Positions 1 through 6,861 are shown, numbered from the stretch's first letter. The stretch is 15,637 bases of DNA from UBA7803 sp041690675 (GCA_041690675.1 JAWLGU010000095.1:1-15637); one strand, 5' to 3'. Program-made: numbers and translations. The notes: generated by a model from the letters alone, not told the origin.

Positions 1-1119
1 GTCCTGCAGCGACTCGGCGACGAAGTACGCCGGCTGGTAGTGGGTGATGGGGAAGTCGCGGCGCGCGGCCTGCGCCGGATCCCAGGCCAGGAGCTCGGGG
101 ACGTTGCCGTCGCTCCCCTGCCCGGCGGTGCAGGCGTGCTCGAGCTCGCCGAAGCTGGACAGGAGCCCGGCGCCGTAGGCTTTCAGCGCCCCGCCCTCGC
201 GCAGCAGCCCGAACTCCACGGAGAACCAGTAGCAGCGAGCCAGCCGCTCGATCTCCTCGTCGCTGGCGCCGAGGCTCGCCAGGCCGATCTCCTGAGACAA
301 ATCCGCGAACGCCGGGTCGGCGAACATGGGAGCGTGACCGATGAGCTCGTGGCAGATGTCCGGTTCGGGGGTGTAGAGCGGCACCGAGTGGTGGCGCAGG
401 TACTGGGTGGAGAAGAACACGCGGAAGGCCAGGCCGTTGAGAAAGTCCCGGGAGCCGAGCAAGCCCGGCACCGGCCGCAGGCGGAAGCCCGTGCGCCCTT
501 CGAGAAACGCGCTGACATCGCGCATCTGCGGCACGTTGCCCTCGGCGTAGCCGCATTCCCGCGCCATCACCTCGAACACCCGCAGATACTCGGCGCAGGC
601 GAACCGCCGGTGCAGCGCCGTGAGCGTTCGGTGGATGACGCCCCAGGTGGCCACCTCTTCCGGGGTGTAGTCCACCACCGGGATGGGCTGGCCGTGGACG
701 TGCTGCCGCGCCAGGGCGTCGATGGCCGCCCGCCGCGCCCGATACTCCGGGTCGTGGAAGCCGGGATGATCCGCCTGCAGCTCGCTGCCGGCGTCGAGGA
801 CGTTGTTCGCCACCCGGTCCAGCTCGGACACATGGCGGGGAAACCAGGGCACCGTGCGCTCATCGAGGATCAACAGCTTCTGGGCCGTCCGTTGAAGCGC
901 CGCCACCACCGCCTCCACCGCAGGGTCGCCGCGGCGGCCTTCGCAGTCCACGTAGAAGTCGAAGCGGCCGTGGAGGGCGGGCCGCGACTCGATGTGGGTG
1001 AGGTTGACCCCGTGCGCGGAGAAGTGATGCAGCACGTTCTCCAGCGCGCCGGGGCGATCGGCGAGCTCGATGAGCAGCGAGACCCGGTTGTCTCGCGTGG
1101 CCGTCCGCGATTCCTGCAT
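1..1119 (-). CDS. phhA: Phenylalanine 4-hydroxylase with N-terminal ACT domain (3' end beyond window)
   Basis: Tetrahydrobiopterin- and iron-dependent aromatic amino acid hydroxylase, expected to convert phenylalanine to tyrosine in the cytoplasm. The reading frame stays open to base 1, giving 373 residues without a stop. Residues about 12-85 form an ACT domain, with VNLTHIESRP matching the regulatory domain of animal phenylalanine hydroxylases. Residues about 100-373 are the catalytic domain: PDICHELIGHAPMF supplies iron ligands His257 and His262, and WFSVEFGLL supplies Glu302. GAGLLSSFGEL and YQPAYFVAESLQD are also family-typical. The ATG at 1119 has GGAACAGG upstream. The best-known bacterial enzymes (Pseudomonas PhhA type, about 260 aa) lack the ACT domain, so this is the long, animal-like architecture. 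Choice of phenylalanine over tryptophan or tyrosine as substrate is inferred from overall similarity. It is transcribed divergently from the 73-aa gene, with 82 nt between the starts. Confidence 0.93.
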   Translation of the reverse strand, partial: MQESRTATRDNRVSLLIELADRPGALENVLHHFSAHGVNLTHIESRPALHGRFDFYVDCEGRRGDPAVEAVVAALQRTAQKLLILDERTVPWFPRHVSELDRVANNVLDAGSELQADHPGFHDPEYRARRAAIDALARQHVHGQPIPVVDYTPEEVATWGVIHRTLTALHRRFACAEYLRVFEVMARECGYAEGNVPQMRDVSAFLEGRTGFRLRPVPGLLGSRDFLNGLAFRVFFSTQYLRHHSVPLYTPEPDICHELIGHAPMFADPAFADLSQEIGLASLGASDEEIERLARCYWFSVEFGLLREGGALKAYGAGLLSSFGELEHACTAGQGSDGNVPELLAWDPAQAARRDFPITHYQPAYFVAESLQD

Positions 1120-1161
1120 ACCTGTTCCGACCGCAGCCAACATCGGGGGTTCGGGCACGGA

Positions 1162-1184
1162 GGTTGCACCCTACCCCTGCAACC
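1162..1184. promoter_or_regulatory. 7-bp perfect inverted repeat in the divergent phhA / small-protein intergenic region
   Basis: GGTTGCA (1162-1168) and TGCAACC (1178-1184) are perfect inverted copies separated by 9 nt. The element sits between the divergent starts at 1119 and 1202, just upstream of the ribosome binding site at 1188-1194. It could be an operator for either gene or an mRNA hairpin in the leader of the small gene. It does not resemble the TyrR/PhhR box (TGTAAA-N6-TTTACA). The function is inferred from position and symmetry only. Confidence 0.4.
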
Positions 1185-1201
1185 AGCAAGGGAGCGCTAT
1201 C

Positions 1202-1423
1202 ATGCAGGAGATGACGGGCGAGTTCGAGCACGGCGGCCAGAAGTACAGCTGGTGGGCGGGCTCCTCCGATCAGCCGTCCGAGTGGTGCGTGCACTGCCGC
1301 GACGAAGTGTACGGTGTCACCCGCTATCTGCAGGGGGCCCCGGATCAGGCCGAGGCCCGCGAGCTGGCGGAAGGGCTGGCCCCCCTGGTGCAGCGCCTGG
1401 CTCAGGACAGCTACACCACCTGA
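1202..1423 (+). CDS. 73-aa protein of unknown function
   Basis: I do not recognise the family. The ATG at 1202 follows a good ribosome binding site (AAGGGAG, 1188-1194, 7 nt away). Upstream in-frame ATGs, the first at 1070, would lie inside the antisense of phhA and were rejected. The protein is acidic and cytoplasmic, with no signal peptide or membrane segment. The N-terminal half is aromatic (KYSWWAG, residues 14-20) and carries a CVHC motif (Cys29, Cys32) that could bind metal or be redox active. The C-terminal half (about 46-70) looks like one amphipathic helix. The gene is divergent from phhA and ends 10 nt before the stop of the convergent hydrolase gene. The start signal and compact placement support a real gene. 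Confidence 0.65.
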   Translation: MQEMTGEFEHGGQKYSWWAGSSDQPSEWCVHCRDEVYGVTRYLQGAPDQAEARELAEGLAPLVQRLAQDSYTT

Positions 1424-1433
1424 GCCGCGTCGG

Positions 1434-3488
1434 CTACACCAGCTTGCGAAGAATGGTGGAGGACCAGTTGCGCGCGTAGACCCGGCTGTCGCCCTCCCAG
1501 CCGTCCAGCTCGGCGCGGATGTAAAAGTTCTCCCGGTCCGCCGTAAGCACGGTGCGGGTCCGCGTGCGCACCGACCAGTCGCCGCGGGCGAAGGTGCGTT
1601 CCGTGCGGGTCTCGCCGCGCACCGAGGTCACGTCGTTGCCCCGGCACGTGTACCAGTCCCACGTGCGGTCCCCGACCTCCAGGTCGATCTCGTCGATCCG
1701 GTAGCGGCCTTCGTCCTTGATCACCTCGAGGGTCGACTCGTTGCGCGCCAGATCCCGGTGGACCAGCCAGTTGTGATGCGCTTCCTCGATGGGGGTGACA
1801 GCGATGGGGGGCGTGGCTTCCGCCGGCGGCAGCGCGATGACGCGGTCCTCCTCCCGCGGCGCGCGCACCGGCAGGCACAGGGCGTTGCCGCCGCCGTGAA
1901 TGCACAGCCGCACCGGCTCCGGCGGCGGCCAGACCAAGGGCCAGTAGGAGGTGGAAACGGAGACCCGCAGCCGGTGGCCGCGGGGAAACACCTGGCCAAC
2001 GTGATTCATCCGCACCCTGACGCGGTAGCGGCGCCCGGGCTCCAGGGCCTCGGGCCGGTCGTGACCGTGGCGGTGGGTCAGGTTGAGCAGGCCGTAGGTG
2101 ATGCGGGTGGCCTGGTCGTCGGGCGCCACGTCCGACAGGCGCACGGCAATCATGGCCACCGGCCGGTCGGCGGAGACCTCGAGCTCCAGCTCCGGCGCCC
2201 CCAGAATCTCGAGCGGCGAGCCGAGGGGCGGGCTCTGATACACCAGCGCGCCGCCGTCCTCCTCGCGCTGGTCGTAGGGCAGGTCCGGCGCCGCGGAGTA
2301 CGAACACCACTTGCCCGCGAACAACCCCACGGACAGGGGCGACTGCACGGCCACCACCGCGTCGACGTCATCGCTGCCCCTCGCAGCATGCTCCGCACCC
2401 TGATCCGCCTCCAGCCGCAGCCCCGCGGGCCCGAGAGCCCATCGAACGTCCCGCACGTTCGGTGACGGCCACTCCGGTTCGCCCACCCAGCGTCCCGGAC
2501 GCTCGGCGTAGAACGTGGAGGGCCGTACGCTGTCCTGCATCCAGACCCGCAGCATGGGCTCCCGGGTGATGCCGGTGTCGCGGTCTTTCAGCCACTGATC
2601 CCACCAGCGCAACGCCTCCTGGAGAAAGCCGATGGCCGGGCCGGGTATGCCCAGGTGCGGATACCGGTGGCCCCACGGGCCCACCAGGCCGCAGCGCGGC
2701 ACCGTCAGGTGCGCCAGCAGGCGGAAGACGGCGTTGGTGTAGCCGTCGGCCCAGCCGCCTACCGCCATCACCGGACAGCGGACGGCCTGGTAGTCTTCCC
2801 GCACGGAACCGTGCTTCCAGTAAGCGTCCCGGTACTGGTGCTCCAGCCAGGTGTCGAGCCACAGCCCACTGCCCTCCAGCCGCTCGAGCCACAGCGCCCG
2901 CCAGCCCTCGCCCACTACCTCGGGATCCGGCGGAGTGCTGTTCACCGAGAACATGGTGGTGGCCTCGGACAGGTTGTCCGACAGCAGGCAGCCGCCCATG
3001 TAGTGGATGTTGTCCCGGTACAGGTCGTCCGTGGAGCAGGCGGTGATGATGGCCTTCAGCGGCGCCGGCCGGCAGGCCGCCACCTGCAGCGCGTTGAACC
3101 CGCCCCAGGAGATCCCCATCATGCCCACGTTGCCGTCGCACCAGGGCTGCCGGGCCAGCCACTCGATCACCGCCACCCCGTCCTGCAGCTCCTGCTCCCG
3201 GTACTGGTCCACCATCACCCCGTCGGAGTCGCCGCTGCCCCGCAGATCCACGCGGACGCAGGCGTAGCCGTGGCCGGCCAGGTACGGGTGGGTGGCGGCG
3301 TCCCGCTGCCGGGTCAGGTCGCGCTTGCGGTACGGAATGTATTCGAGGATCGCGGGAACCGGGCGGCGGTCGCTGTCCACCGGCCGCCACAGTCGCGCCG
3401 CCAGGCGTTGACCGTCGCGGGCGGGAATCCACAGGTGCTCGGTGACCTGAACCCGCTGGGGCAAGCCCGCGGGGTCAACGTGACGCAT
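1434..3488 (-). CDS. CocE/NonD family (S15-like) serine hydrolase
   Basis: An alpha/beta-hydrolase of the family that includes cocaine esterase, glutaryl-7-ACA acylase and X-Pro dipeptidyl peptidases; 684 aa, a normal length. The nucleophile elbow is MGISWGG (Ser127). Asp248 (GGWADGY) and His274 (GPWGHRYP) fit the rest of the triad, and Tyr50/Tyr53 in LEYIPYRK fit the oxyanion-hole region. Residues about 20-300 are the hydrolase fold with its cap, about 310-560 the jelly-roll domain typical of the family, and about 570-684 an extra C-terminal segment rich in charged beta-strand sequence. There is no signal peptide, so it is probably cytoplasmic. Its ATG lies inside the end of the ATP-grasp gene (14-nt overlap, 3475-3488), suggesting translational coupling. 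The substrate, ester or amide, cannot be read from sequence. Confidence 0.9.
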   Translation of the reverse strand: MRHVDPAGLPQRVQVTEHLWIPARDGQRLAARLWRPVDSDRRPVPAILEYIPYRKRDLTRQRDAATHPYLAGHGYACVRVDLRGSGDSDGVMVDQYREQELQDGVAVIEWLARQPWCDGNVGMMGISWGGFNALQVAACRPAPLKAIITACSTDDLYRDNIHYMGGCLLSDNLSEATTMFSVNSTPPDPEVVGEGWRALWLERLEGSGLWLDTWLEHQYRDAYWKHGSVREDYQAVRCPVMAVGGWADGYTNAVFRLLAHLTVPRCGLVGPWGHRYPHLGIPGPAIGFLQEALRWWDQWLKDRDTGITREPMLRVWMQDSVRPSTFYAERPGRWVGEPEWPSPNVRDVRWALGPAGLRLEADQGAEHAARGSDDVDAVVAVQSPLSVGLFAGKWCSYSAAPDLPYDQREEDGGALVYQSPPLGSPLEILGAPELELEVSADRPVAMIAVRLSDVAPDDQATRITYGLLNLTHRHGHDRPEALEPGRRYRVRVRMNHVGQVFPRGHRLRVSVSTSYWPLVWPPPEPVRLCIHGGGNALCLPVRAPREEDRVIALPPAEATPPIAVTPIEEAHHNWLVHRDLARNESTLEVIKDEGRYRIDEIDLEVGDRTWDWYTCRGNDVTSVRGETRTERTFARGDWSVRTRTRTVLTADRENFYIRAELDGWEGDSRVYARNWSSTILRKLV

Positions 3489-4821
3489 CCGCGCCCTCTC
3501 CGCACGGCTCGAACTCGAATGTCAGGAGCTCCTGCGCTTCCTGGAATCGGGCGTCCAGCTCGCGTTCGCTGCCGGCACCGATGTGAAGCTCCGCCAGGAC
3601 GTAGCTGTAGGCGTCCTGGTCGAGGAGCGCCGAAAGCCGCTGACCCGGCTGCACCACGAGCTGCACTTCGGTGTCGTTCTGGCGCTCCTGGAGCCGCTCG
3701 ATGTCTTCGGCGGCGGGCACCCGGCGCACCACGGCGTCCCTGCCGTCGTAACGCCGGTACCAGATCTTCGCCGCGCACCGGTGAGGGCCGCCGCCGTGGC
3801 GGAAATGCGGCTCCTCCCCCAGCGCGACCTGCACGGCCACCTCGTGGTTGGACGTGCCGTCCACCTTCTCGAACAGGTTCGAGTGGGACTGGGAGACTCG
3901 GGGGTTGATCTCCACGATCCACAGCCGGTCGCGGTCGCGGTCGCGGTCGCGATCGCGATCGCGATCCCAGAAGAACTCCACGTTGAAGCAACCGTTGTCG
4001 AAGCCGATCTGCCGAAGCACCGCCTCCGAGATGTCCTCGACGCGTTTCCGCACCGAATCAGGCGCCCTGGAGGGGTAGAAGATGCGTTCCAGGCTCTTGC
4101 CGTTCTCGCCCAGATCCACGTCCACCAGGCCGTGGGTGTGGAAGCGGCCGGCGTGCACGTAGCCTTCGGGAGCCATCTCCTTCCCACCCACCAGCGACTC
4201 CGCGATCATGTGATTGCCGTCCACGCCCTGCACCTCCACCGGCAGGTCGATCTTCGCCAGCAGGTCGTTCACCGGTCTGCCGAGGCGCTCGATCTTCTCC
4301 CGCGCCGTGGCCAGGGCCGTCTGCAGGGTGGACTCGTCGTCCACCCGGAAGCCCAGCGCGGAGCCGTAGCCCTTGACGGGCTTGATCCAGAACGGGTAAT
4401 CCAACGTGATCTTCTCGTGGGCACGCGGGTCGAAGGGATCCACGGCGCAGAAGTCCGGGACGCACTCCGGCGCCACCTTGCGCTGCTCCAGCCGGCTCCA
4501 GTACTTGTGACTGCAGCGAAGCACCGACTCGAGGCTCGGCGCGGGCAGGCCGCGCTCGGCGCAGAGGATGGAGAGCATGGAGAGGGCGGGGAAATCCCAG
4601 TGGGTGATGATGCCGTCCACCGAGCCGTCGAAGCGGTCCAGCACCGCCCGCGCCCGCTCGAGCAACCCCTCCACGTCGTAGCTTTCCTGATACACCACCT
4701 CGTCGGAGCGCAGCAGCGGGTGAAACGCCACCCGGTCCGCCAGCTTCAGTCGTGCCAGGTACTGGCGGTGGAAGTCGTCGTCGCCGAGCAGGAACACGTT
4801 CTTCTTGGCCGCTTGCGCCAT
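3475..4821 (-). CDS. ATP-grasp domain enzyme with internal (Asp-Arg)7 repeat
   Basis: A 448-aa ATP-grasp protein, probably an amide- or thioester-forming ligase that works through an acyl phosphate. Residues about 8-125 resemble a pre-ATP-grasp domain. The ATP-binding part starts with FWIKPVKGYGSALGF (144-158, with the lysines and glycine-rich loop). The metal- and ATP-binding strands are NVEFFW (280-285) and LWIVEINPR (300-308, Glu304 and Asn306). Between them are seven Asp-Arg dipeptides (286-299), a microsatellite expansion in a surface loop. The ATG at 4821 (MAQAAKKN) begins the recognisable fold; the frame stays open upstream into the N gap, so a longer start cannot be excluded, and no strong ribosome binding site is visible. 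It overlaps the downstream hydrolase by 14 nt. The carboxylate and amine substrates are unknown. Confidence 0.87.
   Translation of the reverse strand: MAQAAKKNVFLLGDDDFHRQYLARLKLADRVAFHPLLRSDEVVYQESYDVEGLLERARAVLDRFDGSVDGIITHWDFPALSMLSILCAERGLPAPSLESVLRCSHKYWSRLEQRKVAPECVPDFCAVDPFDPRAHEKITLDYPFWIKPVKGYGSALGFRVDDESTLQTALATAREKIERLGRPVNDLLAKIDLPVEVQGVDGNHMIAESLVGGKEMAPEGYVHAGRFHTHGLVDVDLGENGKSLERIFYPSRAPDSVRKRVEDISEAVLRQIGFDNGCFNVEFFWDRDRDRDRDRDRDRLWIVEINPRVSQSHSNLFEKVDGTSNHEVAVQVALGEEPHFRHGGGPHRCAAKIWYRRYDGRDAVVRRVPAAEDIERLQERQNDTEVQLVVQPGQRLSALLDQDAYSYVLAELHIGAGSERELDARFQEAQELLTFEFEPCGEGADASR
3925..3966 (-). repeat. Hexanucleotide microsatellite encoding (Asp-Arg)7
   Basis: Seven consecutive GAY-CGN hexamers, in gene sense three GATCGC, then three GACCGC, then one GACCGG. 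They encode residues 286-299 of the ATP-grasp protein. The switch from GAT to GAC within the run suggests growth from two founding units. A 6-bp unit keeps the frame when copies are gained or lost, so allele length could vary between strains. Confidence 0.95.
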
Positions 4822-4831
4822 GCGGACACCC

Positions 4832-4847
4832 GTCTCACGCGTGAAAC
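4832..4847. promoter_or_regulatory. 16-bp near-perfect palindrome upstream of the ATP-grasp gene
   Basis: TCACGCGTGA (4835-4844) is a perfect 10-bp palindrome. With one mismatched pair it extends to GT.TCACGCGTGA.AC over 4832-4847. It lies 11-26 nt upstream of the ATG at 4821, where an operator over a promoter or a leader hairpin would sit. The rest of the upstream region is lost in the N gap. If translation starts further upstream, the palindrome would instead be coding sequence. Confidence 0.35.
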
Positions 4848-4854
4848 GCCGGGG

Positions 4855-4954
4855 NNNNNNNNNNNNNNNNNNNNNNNNNNNNNNNNNNNNNNNNNNNNNN
4901 NNNNNNNNNNNNNNNNNNNNNNNNNNNNNNNNNNNNNNNNNNNNNNNNNNNNNN
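4855..4954. other. Assembly gap of 100 N
   Basis: Exactly 100 unresolved bases, the usual filler for a scaffold join, so the true length is unknown. It hides the 3' end and stop of the chorismate mutase-PheC gene and the region upstream of the ATP-grasp gene, possibly with additional small genes. The base right of the gap starts two units of a 7-bp tandem repeat also found at 14892-14926 and 15000-15034, so a repeat array probably broke the assembly. Confidence 0.97.
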
Positions 4955-4968
4955 AGCGGATAGCGATT
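4955..4968 (-). repeat. Heptamer tandem repeat, truncated by the assembly gap
   Basis: Plus strand reads AGCGGAT (4955-4961) then AGCGATT (4962-4968). These match the last two units of the array at 15000-15034, where the terminal unit is also AGCGATT. In gene sense (minus strand) this is AATCGCT-ATCCGCT running into the gap. It falls on the last codons of the chorismate mutase-PheC gene (residues about 405-409). Confidence 0.75.
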
Positions 4969-6182
4969 CCATGGTCCTCGAACACCCTCGCCACCGTGCC
5001 GTCCGCCAATGCCAGCTCGAGCCAGGTGTTCACAAACGCCAGCCAGGCCTCGTCCTGGGGCAGCAGGTACGCCTTCTCCTGATAGGTGAGCGTCTCCGTC
5101 CTGGCGACACACAGGTCCGGATGCCGGCGCGCCTGCAGCTCCGCCTCCACCCGGTCGGTGACCATCACGTCGGCCTCGCCTGTGATCAGCCGCTCGAAGA
5201 TGGTCCGATTGTCTTCGTGCAGGATCTTGTCCGCATGACGCAAGTTGGCGTCCACGAAGCGCTCGTTGGTGCCGCCCGGGTTCACCACCACGCGCACTCC
5301 GGCCCGATCGATGGCGTCCAGGCTGGCGAAGCGTTCCGCGGCGTCGCAGCGGGCAATGGGCAACTTGCCGCCCACGTAGTAGGGCGTCGAGAGATAGCCG
5401 TGCTTCTGACGCGCGAGAATGCGCGAGATGCCGCCCATGCCGATGTCGAAGGCCCCGGCCTGGAGATCCGCCATCAGCCGCGGCCAGGACGTCGGCACGA
5501 ACACCACCTGCACGCCGAGGCCGGCGGCGAGATGGCGGGCCAGATCGATGTCGATGCCGGTGAACGGGTCGTCCGCGCCGGCCCGGTGCGAGAACGGCGC
5601 GTAATCCCCCGTGGTGCCCACCCGCAGCACGCCGGTATCGAGAATCTGCGCGAGCCGGCTCGGGTAGCGCTCCAGGCCGCGGACCGCAGCCAGCAGCGAA
5701 GCCCTCGCCTCGGGGCCCAACCCCTCCACGGCCACGACGCCGTGGAACGCGGCGGCGCAGCCGGCGTTGGAGTCCCGCCCCGCGGCGGCGGCGATGGCGG
5801 AGCCGAGGCGCAGGAGCTCGGGGCGTACCGTCGCCTGCAGATCCGGCGCCGCCGTCGGGCCGCCGTCCCGCGCCCAGCGGGCGAACCAGTAGTGCTGGAT
5901 GCTCTTGGCCGCCTCGATCTGGGCCGCGAACAGCCGGCGGCTGCTGCGCGGCGTGAGGCCGTGGCGCAATCCCTCCTCCACCGCGTGCTCCAGCACCACG
6001 GTCTCCCGCTCCCGATCCTCCACGGGCAGCTCGTTCAGCCACTTGTGGGCCGCCACCTCGTCCATCAGCTCGAGGCGCTGATCCAGAAGCTCCAGCAGAT
6101 TCCCGCCCTCCCGGGCCTGCGCCGCGACGACGGCCAGAAGCAGACTCAACCCCACGGCCCATCGCGTCAGCATCGTCGTCAT
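4955..6182 (-). CDS. Secreted chorismate mutase (AroQ-gamma) fused to cyclohexadienyl dehydratase (PheC); C-terminus in gap
   Basis: A two-domain periplasmic enzyme; 409 residues are visible before the gap. Residues 1-23 are a signal peptide with probable cleavage after AVVAAQA. Residues about 26-175 are an AroQ-gamma chorismate mutase (chorismate to prephenate): DQRLELM with Arg36, VAAHKW with Lys47, VEDRERE with Asp56/Arg59/Glu60, and FAAQIEAAKSIQ. Residues about 177-404 match PheC, which turns prephenate into phenylpyruvate or arogenate into phenylalanine: GVLRVGTTGDYAPFSHR, FVPTSWPRLM, VNPGGTNERF, EKAYLLPQDEAW. The homology of a normal PheC ends near residue 404, so little is missing; the last visible residues (GIAIR) are encoded by the heptamer repeat. 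The ATG overlaps the uracil glycosylase stop (ATGA, 6179-6182), so the two are probably co-translated. A second in-frame Met at residue 4 is equally possible. Confidence 0.9.
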
Positions 6183-6784
6183 CGCTCCTCTCGTTCCGCG
6201 AGGCCCGGCGTCTCGCCGAGCGCCTGCCGCAAGGTGTCCATGTCCGTCTCCAGCCAGCGCCGGGGCTCGGGGAAACGCATGGCCGCCGCCGGGTGTGCGG
6301 TGATGATCACGCGCCGGCCCTGCCAGCGTCGCCACTGGCCGCGCACCTCCCCCAGTGGCCGCCGTTCCCCCAGCACCTGGGTCGCCGCCACGCCGCCGAG
6401 CAGAACCAGAAACGGCGCCGCCACCAGCTCGAGCTGGCGCAGCAGCCAGCTCTCGCGGCAGATGCGCAGCTCGTCGGCCCGCGGCCGGCGGTTGCCCGGC
6501 GGGCGGCATTTTACCGAGCTGGTGACGAAGACGTCGCCGCGCACCAGGCCGGCCCGGGCCAGCATGAGGTCGAAGTGGACCCCGGCGCGGCCCACGAACG
6601 GCCGGCCCATGGCGTCCTCCCGGGCCCCGGGCGCCTCGCCCACGAACATCACCCGCGCCGCCGCCGGACCCTCCCCCGGCACGGCGCGGCGGCGGCTCGC
6701 GTGCAGTGGGCAGCGCTGGCACCGGAGGATCCCCTGCGCCAGTCGCCGCAGCTCTTCCTCGGCTGGACTCATGGGGTCCAGCAT
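6179..6784 (-). CDS. Class 4 [4Fe-4S] uracil-DNA glycosylase
   Basis: Removes uracil from DNA, the first step of base excision repair. The class 4 signature is clear: VGEAPGAREDAMGRPFVG (motif A), VTSSVKCRPPGNRRP, and the C-terminal loop TAHPAAAMRFP with its His-Pro. Four cysteines (two in RCQRC, one in VKCRPP, one in RICRES) fit the iron-sulfur ligands of thermophilic and proteobacterial family members. At about 201 aa it has normal length. The start is uncertain: ATG 6784 with GAGG upstream is chosen, with ATG 6772 and GTG 6808 as alternatives in the same frame. It is head to head with exonuclease III, the next enzyme in the same repair route. It overlaps the downstream chorismate mutase-PheC gene by 4 nt, an odd partner functionally. 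Confidence 0.9.
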   Translation of the reverse strand: MLDPMSPAEEELRRLAQGILRCQRCPLHASRRRAVPGEGPAAARVMFVGEAPGAREDAMGRPFVGRAGVHFDLMLARAGLVRGDVFVTSSVKCRPPGNRRPRADELRICRESWLLRQLELVAAPFLVLLGGVAATQVLGERRPLGEVRGQWRRWQGRRVIITAHPAAAMRFPEPRRWLETDMDTLRQALGETPGLAEREER

Positions 6785-6849
6785 AACCAATCGCCGCCTC
6801 GGTCCCACCGCGGCACCCGCGGCTTCTGCTGTCGGCGGGCGTTTTCGTT

Positions 6850-6855
6850 TAGTAT
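6850..6855 (+). promoter_or_regulatory. Possible -10 element directly before the exonuclease III start
   Basis: TAGTAT lies 6 nt before the ATG at 6862, and no ribosome binding site precedes that ATG. If this is a -10 box, transcription would start at or near the A of the ATG and the mRNA would be leaderless. No convincing -35 is seen, so this is weak. Confidence 0.25.
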
Positions 6856-6861
6856 CGCCCC

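Noticed and set aside
40..1479. 479-aa plus-strand open frame across the left end
   Set aside because: It is antisense to phenylalanine hydroxylase, whose motifs are unmistakable on the minus strand; the plus-strand translation has no recognisable domain.
3949..3956. GCGATCGC octamer, the cyanobacterial HIP1 sequence
   Set aside because: It arises from the GATCGC hexamer repeat encoding Asp-Arg; nothing else suggests a cyanobacterium.
3475..6162. 895-aa minus-strand frame spanning the N gap
   Set aside because: It joins an out-of-frame translation of the chorismate mutase-PheC gene to the ATP-grasp protein through unknown bases. The gap length is arbitrary, so the fusion is an artefact.
4746..6722. 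658-aa frame joining glycosylase-region sequence, the PheC fusion and the gap
   Set aside because: Only the part from 6182 downwards is coding in this frame; upstream it is the wrong frame of the uracil glycosylase, and beyond the gap it is the wrong frame of the ATP-grasp gene.
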